A stretch of 64,000 nucleotides of DNA from an uncultured Clostridia bacterium (GTDB taxonomy: Bacteria; Bacillota; Clostridia; Christensenellales; Borkfalkiaceae), in the NCBI GenBank assembly GCA_944328445.1, contig CALVHO010000007.1, positions 1 through 64,000 on the forward strand, given 5' to 3'. How positions within the stretch are numbered: position 1 is the first letter of the stretch; each line of letters starts with the position of its first letter. The translations under genes and the position numbers were made by a program. Shown one piece after another: positions 16,373-24,631 of this stretch. Below the pieces are notes generated by a model. It had not been told where the DNA came from, did no database searches, and worked only from the letters and a program-made list of their open reading frames with translations.

Positions 16373-19300
16373 TTACGCCGCGGGCGTGCTGCCCTCCGTG
16401 GGGATGTTCACGGCCGTGGTGCCCACGTCGGAGAGGATGTAGGCGCACGTGTAGCGTTCGCCGTTTTCTTCGATGTCCATGGAGAGCGAGGCGATGCGCC
16501 CGTCTTCGCCAAAGGAGAGGGTCAGATCGTACACGGTCATTGCTTCCTCGCCGAACGAGCTGCCCGCAGGGAAGGTGAACTCCGCCGCCCAAGCGCAGCC
16601 GTCCTTTTGGGTAAAGTCGCCGAAATGGTCTTTGAGCAGCAGCATGTCGTTGAGGTAGGAAAAGCCTGTCGGCTCCGCAAAGGTAAAGCCTTCGTCGGCG
16701 GTGAGCACGCCGTCTTCGTACGAATACACGACGCAGCTGCCGTCCTCTCTTTTGAGGTAGTAGTGTTCCCGCGGGTTTGGATCGTCGGGGCCTTCTTTGT
16801 CAACGGTGTAAGAGAGCATTTCGCCGTTCTTGCACTGGCCTTTGACGAAGAACATGGTCACGGCGTCCGTCATGCCGGGCATGCGCATCGTGCTGCGCAG
16901 CGTGAAGCTGTTTTTGATGTCCGCGTCGAAGGCGGCCTGCCACTCTTCCTCGGTTTGAGGAACGTTGCCGCTCGCGCCTCCCTCCGTTGGCAGGGTGACG
17001 GACGCTTTGCCGAGCTGTCCGTAGGCGTATACGGCGCCGTCTTGTTCTGCGGTCACCGAAACGGGCAGGCCCTCCGCAAAGGAGACGGTCAAGCCCTCGC
17101 AAACGTAGTTTCCGTTTTGGGTATCGTAGTAGAGCGTGCCCTTTTGGAAGGCGTTGTAGATGTCGTTCAGGGCGGTGCGCAGCTGCTCGCGCAAACTTTC
17201 GGCGCGGTTCGGGATGTCGCCCGCGCCTTCGGTGCGCTGCCAGGTTCCGTTCAGCAGGGTGTAGGTGTAGCCTTCGCCGTCCTTGTATTCAAAATATTGA
17301 ACGCTGCCGTCCGTTTCCACGCGCGCCAGGCCGATGCCGCCGTTCGGCTGCACGTAGACCTCCGCGCTTTCGGTCCCGTTTTCGGTGGCGGAAACGGCGA
17401 AAGCGGAAAGGCACGCATCCGAAAATTCTGCAAAGTCCGCGCCCGTAAAGAACGCATCGCCCCGCACCGCGGCCGAAACGTAGCGCACGTCGGAAGGGGC
17501 GGCGGCAACGGTCGTGCCGTAAGCGGAAAAGGAGAGCGATACCGTTACATTGTAAACGGCCCCGCCCTCGTTTGCGTTGGCCGCGGGCTCGCTTCCGCTC
17601 TCCTGCGGGCCGCTGCTCCCGCCTGCCGAAAGCTGGCGGATCGTAAATTCGAGTTCATCGATCTTGCCGTCCCGGAAGGATACGAAAAAGCCGTACACGG
17701 TCATGGAATCGCTGCCTTCGGTAACGGTCAGTTCGTCCGCCGCGTAGCCGCCGCGCGTTTGGTCCAAGGCGCATTGTTCAAACACGCTTGCGTTGCCGAA
17801 CACGTATACGTAGCCGTAGTATTCGGCGACGACGTTGCCCGCGGCCGCGTCTTTGTTCAGGTACCATTCGCCGCCGCGCGTTTGGTAGGAGCAGCCGTTC
17901 GTGGCGTCGAAAACTTCCACGACGTCCGCTCCGTTTTCGTAGCGGGTGCGCCACAGGATGCCCGTGGCGGAGTGCCCCGTGCTCTCGTCGGGCAGGGAAA
18001 AGCCGTCCACGCGCCCCGTCATTTCCGTAGAGCCGAGGGCCGCTCCGTCCCCGTCCGTCATTTTCTGCGTGAGAAAAACGGTGTAATTTTCAAAGGCCTC
18101 GGGGGCAAAGGCGGCCAGCCATTGCTCCTCGGTCACCGTACCGGCGGGCGTGGCGTCGTCGGGCAGGGTGACGGACGCCGTGCCGTAGGAGAGGGCGAAG
18201 GAGATGTCTCCCAGGTGTTCGCTCAGGAAGGAGAACGCCGTCATCTTTTTGTCCGTGAACTGTACGGAAACATCCGTGCAGGTGTATTGCTCTTTGCCCA
18301 ATACAAAGGTGTATTGCTCCGCCTCGTAACGGCCGTCGCCCGTGTATTCGAGCTGCCCGTAGGCGTCTGCGGGCAAGCGCAGCTCCGTCAGCAGTATGGT
18401 CATGTAGTCGTCGCCCGTCTGTTTTTTATCGACGGTGAAGCCGTCTTCGCCCGCGGCGCGGAGATACAGGTCGATGGAGCCGTCGCCATGGTAGTCGAGG
18501 TATTCCTCTTTGTTCAAGACTTCGCCCGTATACGTTTTGACGTACACCAGGTAGCAGCCGTCGGGCTTGGTCGTCACGGCAAATTCCGCAGTCGTGTCTT
18601 CCGATTGCCCGTTGGTGGCGCGGTTCGTCATCGTGGCGCAAAAATTTTCAAAGGCTTCGTCGGAGAAGGCGGCTTCCCACTCCTCCTCGGTCAGGGAGGG
18701 CTCTTCCTCGCCGCCTTGGCCCCCGCCCGTTTGGTCGGTGTAGTCGGCGGGCAGTTCCACCGCGGTCGTGCCGTGCCCGCTCAGCGTAAATTCAAAGAAC
18801 ATGCCTTCGGCCGTTTCGCCGTACAGGTAAACGAGGTCGGTGCCGTCAAAGCGCGCTTTCGCGCTCCGGAGGGCCATGGCCGTACCGGAGACGGAAATTT
18901 CCACCGCGTCCGCGGCGTAGCTGCCGTCGCTTTGGCGGGCGAAGGCGGCATGAACGGCGCCGAATCGGGGCACGAGGGAGGGCGCCATGTCCGGTTCATA
19001 CCTCCCGCTGCTCTTGACCCAGCCGCCGTCCGCGTTCCAGCGGTAAACGTACTCCGCGTCCGCGTCTATTTCGTAATAGACCGTTTCGTTCAGGTCCTCC
19101 GTGTCGCCGTTGTTGCTGTACACGAGCAGGGTGCCGTCTTGCAGCGTCTGCCGCCGCACGGTGATCGTATAGGAGTAGGGGGCCTCGCCGCGGCTGCCGT
19201 GCGTCATGGTGTAGGAGATGTCGGCGAAGATGCCCTCGCCGAAGGCGGCCTGCCACTCCTCTTCGGTCAGCGGCCCGCCGCTCTGGCTCTCTCCGCCCGT

Positions 19301-19426
19301 CTGTTCGCCTCCCGTCTGTTCGTTGTTCGTGCCCGTTTCCGTTTTCTTGTCGTCGTCGCAGGCGGCCAGCACAAAGGCGCTTACCGCCAACGCCGCCGCA
19401 AGCAGCAAAAGCAGGATCCGTTTCAT
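16373..19426 (-). CDS. Large lipoprotein of five ~190-residue repeats, phase-variable promoter
   Basis: A 1017-residue predicted lipoprotein: a short signal (MKRILLLLLAAALAVS) and lipobox LAAC with C23, then a Gly/Thr/Gln linker. At least five tandem modules follow. Each tends to begin with xTEEEWxAAF and end with a YGTTxVxLP strand: LTEEEWQAAFGEG, LTEEEWEAAFSDE, VTEEQWLAAFAPE, a diverged one, and QTEEEWQAAFDAD; endings include HGTTAVELP, YGTASVTLP and VGTTAVNIP. I do not recognise the module; it is predicted beta-rich and outer-face exposed. The start follows AAAAAGGAGG. The neighbouring lipoprotein carries one related module, which points to duplication. Confidence 0.85.
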   Translation of the reverse strand: MKRILLLLLAAALAVSAFVLAACDDDKKTETGTNNEQTGGEQTGGESQSGGPLTEEEWQAAFGEGIFADISYTMTHGSRGEAPYSYTITVRRQTLQDGTLLVYSNNGDTEDLNETVYYEIDADAEYVYRWNADGGWVKSSGRYEPDMAPSLVPRFGAVHAAFARQSDGSYAADAVEISVSGTAMALRSAKARFDGTDLVYLYGETAEGMFFEFTLSGHGTTAVELPADYTDQTGGGQGGEEEPSLTEEEWEAAFSDEAFENFCATMTNRATNGQSEDTTAEFAVTTKPDGCYLVYVKTYTGEVLNKEEYLDYHGDGSIDLYLRAAGEDGFTVDKKQTGDDYMTILLTELRLPADAYGQLEYTGDGRYEAEQYTFVLGKEQYTCTDVSVQFTDKKMTAFSFLSEHLGDISFALSYGTASVTLPDDATPAGTVTEEQWLAAFAPEAFENYTVFLTQKMTDGDGAALGSTEMTGRVDGFSLPDESTGHSATGILWRTRYENGADVVEVFDATNGCSYQTRGGEWYLNKDAAAGNVVAEYYGYVYVFGNASVFEQCALDQTRGGYAADELTVTEGSDSMTVYGFFVSFRDGKIDELEFTIRQLSAGGSSGPQESGSEPAANANEGGAVYNVTVSLSFSAYGTTVAAAPSDVRYVSAAVRGDAFFTGADFAEFSDACLSAFAVSATENGTESAEVYVQPNGGIGLARVETDGSVQYFEYKDGEGYTYTLLNGTWQRTEGAGDIPNRAESLREQLRTALNDIYNAFQKGTLYYDTQNGNYVCEGLTVSFAEGLPVSVTAEQDGAVYAYGQLGKASVTLPTEGGASGNVPQTEEEWQAAFDADIKNSFTLRSTMRMPGMTDAVTMFFVKGQCKNGEMLSYTVDKEGPDDPNPREHYYLKREDGSCVVYSYEDGVLTADEGFTFAEPTGFSYLNDMLLLKDHFGDFTQKDGCAWAAEFTFPAGSSFGEEAMTVYDLTLSFGEDGRIASLSMDIEENGERYTCAYILSDVGTTAVNIPTEGSTPAA

Positions 19427-19459
19427 GTCCGTATGCCTCCTTTTTGTCCCTGTGCACAA

Positions 19460-19489
19460 ATTATATCACCGGGGGGGGGGTATTGGCAA
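19460..19489 (-). promoter_or_regulatory. Promoter with poly-G/C spacer (10 nt), lipoprotein 2
   Basis: Minus strand TTGCCA and perfect TATAAT with an 18-bp spacer that includes a ten-C run (G run on plus, 19471-19480). It is almost the same sequence as the promoter at 16221-16249 but one base longer, so the two genes may currently sit at different expression states. Confidence 0.75.
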
Positions 19490-19620
19490 GCATTTGGTAC
19501 ATAAAACGCGCATACGTGCGTAAAAAAAGCGCGCGCATTCGGGGGCAGGGGCGCGGGCAGGGCGGCCGTTTTTCGGCGCGAAACATTTGCGGCGGACGCG
19601 GCCGCCGCGGCGCAAAACAG

Positions 19621-19649
19621 TTGTCAGCGTCACGAAAATATGTTACAAT
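19621..19649 (+). promoter_or_regulatory. Promoter of the CvpA-like gene
   Basis: TTGTCA, 17 bp, TACAAT. It drives the gene 33 bp downstream, away from the lipoprotein promoter. Confidence 0.75.
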
Positions 19650-19681
19650 GGGGAAAAGCGATGGAAAAACAAGGAGGCTTT

Positions 19682-20236
19682 ATGGGTATCGACGTCATCG
19701 TCATCATCATAGCCGTCGTGCTGGCGCTGCTGGGCCTGGTGCTCGGCTTCGGCCGCACGCTGAAATTTTTCACGAGCGGCATCTTCGGGGTCGTGATCTC
19801 CGTCTTCGTCTGCATGACCTTCGGCGGCATGATCCTCGGCATCCCCGCCGTGCAGCGGTGGATGATCGAGATCAACTGGTCGTTGGGCGGCTTTTTGCAG
19901 ACCATCCATTTGGAGACCATCATCTTCTACATCGTCTTTTTCATCGTCGTGCAGATCGTGCGCATCCTCGTCGTGCGGCTGGTCGCGGGCCTGTTTTCGG
20001 CCAACGTGCTGCCCGTGCGCATCATCAACCGCGTGCTGGGCATGGTGCTGATGGTGGCGGCCGTGTTCCTGCTCCTCCTTTTGGTGTTTGCCTTGATCCA
20101 GCTCCTGGCGTATTACACGGATTACTCCATCGAAATGAAGTTGCTGGAAAAGATCTATGACAGCTTTTTGTACGATCTCTACCTGAACAACCCCGTCAAG
20201 CTCGTGCCCGGCGGCAGTTACGTGTGGTGGCGGTAA
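19682..20236 (+). CDS. CvpA-family membrane protein
   Basis: A 184-residue integral membrane protein with four hydrophobic segments (about residues 3-22, 28-50, 75-98 and 113-135) and the CvpA-like N-terminus (IDVIVIIIAVVLALLGLVLG followed by FGRTLKFFTSGIFG). CvpA proteins are inner-membrane proteins linked to colicin V production in E. coli and to envelope homeostasis. In Firmicutes their role is poorly known. The ATG follows AAGGAGGCTTT. Monocistronic, ended by a strong hairpin. Confidence 0.75.
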   Translation: MGIDVIVIIIAVVLALLGLVLGFGRTLKFFTSGIFGVVISVFVCMTFGGMILGIPAVQRWMIEINWSLGGFLQTIHLETIIFYIVFFIVVQIVRILVVRLVAGLFSANVLPVRIINRVLGMVLMVAAVFLLLLLVFALIQLLAYYTDYSIEMKLLEKIYDSFLYDLYLNNPVKLVPGGSYVWWR

Positions 20237-20280
20237 TAGCGGATCTGTAAAACTTGCACCGTGACCGCCGCGCGCGGCGG

Positions 20281-20305
20281 GGGCGGGCTGCGGCCCGCCC
20301 TTTTT
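20281..20305 (+). terminator. Intrinsic terminator
   Basis: GGGCGGGC-TGCG-GCCCGCCC stem-loop followed by five T, 44 bp after the CvpA-like stop and 24 bp before panE. Confidence 0.85.
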
Positions 20306-20328
20306 CTGCGGCAAAAAGGGAGGCAGCT

Positions 20329-21354
20329 ATGCGTACAGCCATCTACGGCGCGGGTGCGATGGGCACGGTGCTGGGCGCTTTTCTGGCGCGCGCGGGCCAC
20401 GCGGTGGACCTGTTCACCCGCAACGAGGCGCACGTGGCCGCGCTCAACGCCCGCGGCGCGCACATCGCGGGCAAGGAAAATTTCGTGCAGCCCGTCCGCG
20501 CCTTTCTTCCTTCGCAGATGGAAGGGGAGTACGACCTCGTCTTTCTCATGACCAAACAGCGCGGCAATGCCGAAACGGCCGCCTTCCTGCGCGGGCATCT
20601 GCGCGAGGACGGTGCCGTGTGCACCTGCCAGAACGGCCTGCCCGAACCCGCGCTGGCCGCCGTCTTGGGGGCGGACCGCGTGCTCGGCTGCGCCGTGGCC
20701 TGGGGCGCCACCTACCGCGGCCCGGGCGAGTGCGAGATCACGTCCGAGGCGGGCGCGCGCACCTTCGCCCTCGGCGCGTACGGGGCGGGGGCGCGCCTTG
20801 GCGACGCGGCCGCGCTCCTTGGATGCATGGGGCCCGTGCGCATCGAAGAGGACCTTTCGGGCGCGCGCTGGTCCAAACTTTTGATCAACTGCGCCTTTTC
20901 GGGCCTTTCGGCGGCGCTGGGGCTGACCTTCGGGCAGATCGCGGAGGACAAGCAGACCCGCCGCATCGCCCATAAGCTCATGCAGGAATGCGCCGCGGCT
21001 GGCCGCGCGGCGGGCGTGCGGTTCGCGCCCGTGCAGGGGCACCGCGTCGACCGCCTGTTCGGGCCGCGCGGCCCGCTCGGCCGCGCCGTCGCCTTCCGCC
21101 TCATCCCCGCCGCCATGAAAAAGCACGCCGCCCTTCGCTCGGGCATGCTGCGGGACTTGGAGGAGGGCCGCCGCTGCGAGATCGGTTTTATCTGCGGCGC
21201 GGTGTGCCGCGCGGCCGAAAAGAACGGGCTGCGCGCCCCCTTCAACGAAAGGACGGTGGAGATCGTTCACGGCATCGAGGAAGGGAAATACGCGATCGGG
21301 CGGGAGAACGCCGCCCTGTACGAGGACCTGTTCGGCGGGAGGAAACGGGGATGA
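20329..21354 (+). CDS. panE: 2-dehydropantoate 2-reductase (ketopantoate reductase)
   Basis: A 341-residue NADPH-dependent reductase of the ApbA/PanE family, which reduces ketopantoate to pantoate in pantothenate/CoA synthesis. The N-terminal Rossmann motif is IYGAGAMGTVLGAFLARAGH, with TRN after strand beta-2 consistent with NADPH preference. TKQRGNAETA matches the family TKxxxxxxA block. The catalytic-lysine helix is ARWSKLLINCAFSGLSAALG. Some family members reduce other alpha-keto acids, so the substrate is presumptive. The stop overlaps the next gene as ATGA. Confidence 0.88.
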   Translation: MRTAIYGAGAMGTVLGAFLARAGHAVDLFTRNEAHVAALNARGAHIAGKENFVQPVRAFLPSQMEGEYDLVFLMTKQRGNAETAAFLRGHLREDGAVCTCQNGLPEPALAAVLGADRVLGCAVAWGATYRGPGECEITSEAGARTFALGAYGAGARLGDAAALLGCMGPVRIEEDLSGARWSKLLINCAFSGLSAALGLTFGQIAEDKQTRRIAHKLMQECAAAGRAAGVRFAPVQGHRVDRLFGPRGPLGRAVAFRLIPAAMKKHAALRSGMLRDLEEGRRCEIGFICGAVCRAAEKNGLRAPFNERTVEIVHGIEEGKYAIGRENAALYEDLFGGRKRG

Positions 21355-21839
21355 TCGAGTTTTACGGAGAGGTGTCCGACTACACGAAAGTGCGCGCGGA
21401 CAAGCTGAAAAAGCGCTATTTCGGCGGGTGGCTGGGCGCCCTGGCCGCGGTGGCGCTGGTGGTGGCCGTCATCGTGGCCTTCGTGCGCGACGGCTGGGGC
21501 TGGGCACCGCCCGCCGTCTGCGCGGCCGTGCTCGGCGGCGTCGCGGCATGGCTGTTCATGGCCCCGCGCAAAAAAACGATCAAGGCCAAGTGGCTGTTCC
21601 GCGTCACCATCGAGGAGGATACCCTCACTTTCACCCAATACCTCGGCGAAAAGACGGTGACCAAGCAAAAGCGCGTCAGCCGCGCCAAGTACGTGTACAA
21701 GACCTCGTATTGCTATTACATTGTGTTCAACGACATCTCCAACGCCGTCATCTGCGAGCGGCGGCTGTTGCGGCGCGGCACCTTTGACCGCCTGGAACAG
21801 ACCTTCGCGGGCAAGCTGCGCGCCCTGCGCGAACGCTGA
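21351..21839 (+). CDS. YcxB-like membrane protein
   Basis: A 162-residue protein with two hydrophobic helices (about residues 27-45 and 50-69) and a C-terminal cytoplasmic domain (KAKWLFRVTIEEDTLTFTQY, then RAKYVYKTSYCYYIVFND). The arrangement resembles the YcxB/PH-like family of small membrane proteins of unknown function. It overlaps panE by four bases and ends 34 bp before a perfect palindromic terminator. No role in pantothenate synthesis is known. Confidence 0.65.
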   Translation: MIEFYGEVSDYTKVRADKLKKRYFGGWLGALAAVALVVAVIVAFVRDGWGWAPPAVCAAVLGGVAAWLFMAPRKKTIKAKWLFRVTIEEDTLTFTQYLGEKTVTKQKRVSRAKYVYKTSYCYYIVFNDISNAVICERRLLRRGTFDRLEQTFAGKLRALRER

Positions 21840-21873
21840 ACGGGCAAGGCGCGTTCGGCAAGGGAATGCCGAT

Positions 21874-21919
21874 AAAGGCCCCGAAAACTGCGGAACGTTC
21901 CGCAGTTTTCGGGGCCTTT
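21874..21919. terminator. Perfect 46-bp palindrome, bidirectional terminator
   Basis: From AAAGGCCCCGAAAACTGCGG to its exact reverse complement ending GGCCTTT, centred between 21896 and 21897, with no unpaired loop in DNA form. T-runs flank both sides, as expected between the convergent YcxB-like and nitroreductase genes. Confidence 0.85.
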
Positions 21920-22050
21920 TGTTTCGGTATCGCCGCCCGGAAGCCGTACGGCGAGGCTTTGGGCGCGGGCTTCGGCGCGTGGCTTGCGGGCAGGGGCGCG
22001 CAAGGCGGAGCGGGGCCGTGCCGCTTTGCGGGCGGCTCACAAAGCGGGCG

Positions 22051-22548
22051 TCACAAAAACGTCACACGGGAGGGGTCGTAAAATCCCTTTTGCGCGGGGG
22101 CCTCGGCGGGCACGCCCACGGCGATGAGCGCCAGCGGCACGGAGGTGCAGCCGAGCACCTTCTGCACCTGCCCCGTGCGCGGCTCGCTCGGGTAGCAGCC
22201 GCACCAGCAGGTGCCCAGGCCCAGCTCCACAGCTTGCAGCAGGATGTTTTCCACCGCGGCGGCGCAGTCCTGCGGCCAGTAGCCGTGCGAAGGCTGCAAG
22301 TCCGGCCGCCCGCACACCACGATCGCCCAGGCCGCCGTTTCCAGCATGCGGCAGGCGGGGTGCGCGGCCATCAGTCGCTGTTTGATCTCCGCCTTGTCCG
22401 TGCAGTAAAATTCCCACGGGCGGCTGTTCACGGCGCTCGGGGCGAGCATCGCCGCTTCGAGCAGCGCCTCGATCTTTTCGCGCGGCACTTCTGCCGCTCG
22501 GTAACGGCGCACGCTCCTGCGGGCGCGGATGGCGTCTGTCACGTTCAT
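22051..22548 (-). CDS. Nitroreductase-family FMN oxidoreductase
   Basis: A 165-residue nitroreductase fold protein. RARRSVRRYRAAEVPREKIE gives the FMN-phosphate arginines. MLAPSAVNSRPWEFYC is the second FMN contact, and the mid-region GYWPQDCAAAVENILLQAVELGLGTCW is a family hallmark. Likely a homodimeric NAD(P)H oxidoreductase of broad substrate range. Start chosen at MNVTDAIRARRS after AGGGGG. Single gene, with about 210 bp to the upstream-facing terminator in which I see nothing else. Confidence 0.88.
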   Translation of the reverse strand: MNVTDAIRARRSVRRYRAAEVPREKIEALLEAAMLAPSAVNSRPWEFYCTDKAEIKQRLMAAHPACRMLETAAWAIVVCGRPDLQPSHGYWPQDCAAAVENILLQAVELGLGTCWCGCYPSEPRTGQVQKVLGCTSVPLALIAVGVPAEAPAQKGFYDPSRVTFL

Positions 22549-22677
22549 GGTATACCCCCTTCGCGCATTGGCGCGGTTTTTTTCCATTATACGGCGGAAA
22601 ACGCGCGCTGTCAACCCCCGCGCGCAAAAGGGCGTGAACGCACTTTGCGCGGTTTTGGCGCGGCGGGCAAAAAGCGA

Positions 22678-22706
22678 TTGAATTTCGCCGCCGCGTATGG
22701 TATACT
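22678..22706 (+). promoter_or_regulatory. Promoter of the methyltransferase gene
   Basis: TTGAAT, 17 bp, TATACT. A long leader of about 130 nt follows, containing a tandem duplication. Confidence 0.75.
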
Positions 22707-22716
22707 GAAAAAAGCC

Positions 22717-22782
22717 GCCGTGTGCGCGGCGGGGCGCGCGGACGCAAACGCCGTGTGCGCGGCGGGGCGCGCGGACGCAAAC
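22717..22782. repeat. 33-bp tandem duplication in the leader
   Basis: Two exact copies of a 33-bp unit (GCCGTGTGCGCGGCGGGGCG...GCAAAC) lie just after the transcription start and before the ribosome site. The GC-rich unit may fold. Confidence 0.85.
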
Positions 22783-22838
22783 GCCGCGAGCGCGGACGAA
22801 AAGACAGGCGCGCGGGCAAAACGCGCGGGAGGGGAAGG

Positions 22839-23522
22839 ATGGCGGAATGCTTTTTGAAAGAGGGCGAAACGCTCGACGATCTCGGCGGGGGCGTGCGCAT
22901 CATCCAAAACCCCGCGCTGTACCGCTTCACGAGCGACGCGGTGCTCCTGGCGCGCTTTGCGCGTGCCAAGCGGGGGGACCGCGTGGCGGACCTGTGCGCG
23001 GGCGGCGGCGCGGTGGGGCTGCAATTTTACGCCCTGCACCCCGCGGATGTGCGCGGGCTGGTGTTTTTTGAGATGCAGCCCGCCCTGTCGGAGATGAGCG
23101 CGCGTTCGGCCGCCCTCAACGGGCTTGCCTGCGCGAGGGCGGAGTGCTGCCGCGTGCAGGATATCGGCGCGCCGTACACGGAGGCCTTTTCGCTGGCGCT
23201 GTGCAACCCGCCCTACGGGCGCGGCGGCTTTGCCGACGCCGACCCCCACCGCGCGCTCTGCCGCAGCGAGATCGCCCTCACCCTGCAAGAGGCGGCCGCC
23301 GCCGCGGCCAAAGTGCTCAAATTCGGCGGGCGGCTGGCCATGTGCCACCGCGCCGACCGCCTTGCCGAGGTGCTGTACACCCTCAAAGGGGCGGGCATCG
23401 AGCCCAAGCGCGTGCAGCCCGTCTGCGGCAGGGCGGGGGCCGCGCCCTATCTCGTGCTCGTAGAGGGCGTCAAGGGCGGAAAACCGGGCTGCGAACTGCT
23501 GCCCGACCTCGTCAACGCATAG
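22839..23522 (+). CDS. tRNA1(Val) A37 N6-methyltransferase-like protein
   Basis: A 227-residue SAM-dependent methyltransferase of the TrmN6/YfiC family. The opening ETLDDLGGGVRIIQNPALYRF matches the family. The SAM-binding loop is VADLCAGGGAVGL, and the catalytic NPPY motif is in LCNPPYGRGG, typical of adenine-N6 methylation. The start follows GGGAGGGGAAGG. The next gene, rsmI, is also an RNA methyltransferase, and TrmN6-like/rsmI pairs are common in Firmicutes. Substrate by homology only. Confidence 0.85.
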   Translation: MAECFLKEGETLDDLGGGVRIIQNPALYRFTSDAVLLARFARAKRGDRVADLCAGGGAVGLQFYALHPADVRGLVFFEMQPALSEMSARSAALNGLACARAECCRVQDIGAPYTEAFSLALCNPPYGRGGFADADPHRALCRSEIALTLQEAAAAAAKVLKFGGRLAMCHRADRLAEVLYTLKGAGIEPKRVQPVCGRAGAAPYLVLVEGVKGGKPGCELLPDLVNA

Positions 23523-23652
23523 CCGCGGGATCCGCCGCGGGGCATGAACGACGGCCGCCGCATAGCGGCACGGCATGAACGGAGGGCGCGCCTTTTGCCG
23601 CGGGGCCGCCCGCGTCCCGAAAGAAGGCATTTTTCACGAAAACGGAGGGGAT

Positions 23653-24486
23653 ATGGAACAAGAACGGGAGGCATTGGTCACGTTCGTGGCCACGCCCATC
23701 GGCAACCTCAAAGACATCACCCTGCGCGCCCTCGACGTGCTGCGCGGGGCGGACGTCATTTTCTGCGAGGATACCCGCCATTCGCTCAAACTTTTGAACC
23801 ACTTCGGCATCAAAAAGCCGCTCGTGGCCTGCCACAAGTTCAACGAGCGCGCCGCGGCCGAGCGCCTGCTCGCCTGCGCCGCCGAGGGCAAGCGGGTGGC
23901 CGTCGTCACTGACGCGGGCACGCCCGTCATCTCGGACCCCGGCAACGTGCTCACCGAAGCGCTGCGCGCGCACGGCGTGCCGTACACCGTGGCGCCGGGG
24001 GCGTGCGCCTTCGTGGCGGCGCTGGTGCTGTCCGCATTTCCCGCAGACGTATGCGCGTTTTTGGGTTTTTTGCGCGGAAAAACGGCCGAAAAGCGCGCCT
24101 TTTTGGGCCGCTACGCCGATTTTTGCGGCACCCTTGCCCTGTACTCCGCCCCGCAGGACGTGGACGCGGACGTCGCCCTGCTGGCCGAGGTGCTGGGCGA
24201 CCGCGAGGCCTGCGCCGTGCGCGAGATCAGCAAGGTGCACGAAAGCTGCGAATACTTCCGCCTGGCGGAGGGGCTGGCGGGGGAAAAGCGGGGCGAGTAC
24301 GTGCTGCTGGTGCGCGGCGCGCCGCCGCGGCAGAACCCGCTCAACGCGCTCTCCCCGCAGGAGCACATCGCCCGCTACGTGGCGGAGGGCATGAGCGAAA
24401 AGGACGCCTTGAAGGCCGCCGCGCGCGACCGCGGCGTCTCCAAGAGCGAGCTGTACAAATACACGGTCAAGGGCCCGAAGGAGTGA
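23653..24486 (+). CDS. rsmI: 16S rRNA C1402 2'-O-methyltransferase
   Basis: A 277-residue tetrapyrrole-methylase-fold enzyme that 2'-O-methylates C1402 of 16S rRNA. Diagnostic blocks are FVATPIGNLKDITLRALDVL, FCEDTRHSLKLLNHF, VAVVTDAGTPVISDPGN and VAPGACAFVAALVLSAFP. The last is usually VPGPSA in the family, so AlaCys replaces a Pro-Ser pair. The C-terminal helical region (ALKAAARDRGVSKSELYKY) is intact. The start follows GGAGGGGAT; an upstream in-frame ATG lacks a site. Probably co-transcribed with the preceding methyltransferase. Confidence 0.93.
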   Translation: MEQEREALVTFVATPIGNLKDITLRALDVLRGADVIFCEDTRHSLKLLNHFGIKKPLVACHKFNERAAAERLLACAAEGKRVAVVTDAGTPVISDPGNVLTEALRAHGVPYTVAPGACAFVAALVLSAFPADVCAFLGFLRGKTAEKRAFLGRYADFCGTLALYSAPQDVDADVALLAEVLGDREACAVREISKVHESCEYFRLAEGLAGEKRGEYVLLVRGAPPRQNPLNALSPQEHIARYVAEGMSEKDALKAAARDRGVSKSELYKYTVKGPKE

Positions 24487-24528
24487 ACCCCGCGCCCGCC
24501 CCCGCCTCTGCGGGCCCGCGTGCAGAAC

Positions 24529-24566
24529 AAGCCCCCGCCGCCGAGATACCTCGGCGGCGGGGGCTT
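24529..24566. terminator. Hairpin between convergent rsmI and mutY
   Basis: AAGCCCCCGCCGCCGAG, loop, and its complement ending GGGGGCTT. The T-runs are short, so termination efficiency is uncertain. Confidence 0.6.
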
Positions 24567-24631
24567 GGCCGTATCGGAAGTTTGTATAGGCCGCGGCCGC
24601 GCGCGGCCGCGGCGGAAGCCCGTGCGTGCGT

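Noticed and set aside
15992..19504. A 1170-codon plus-strand frame
   Set aside because: It is antisense to the two lipoprotein genes and crosses both promoters and a terminator. The minus strand has signal peptides, lipoboxes and ribosome sites.
22717..22782. Possible CRISPR-like repeats
   Set aside because: Only two adjacent copies with no spacers, so it is a simple tandem duplication.
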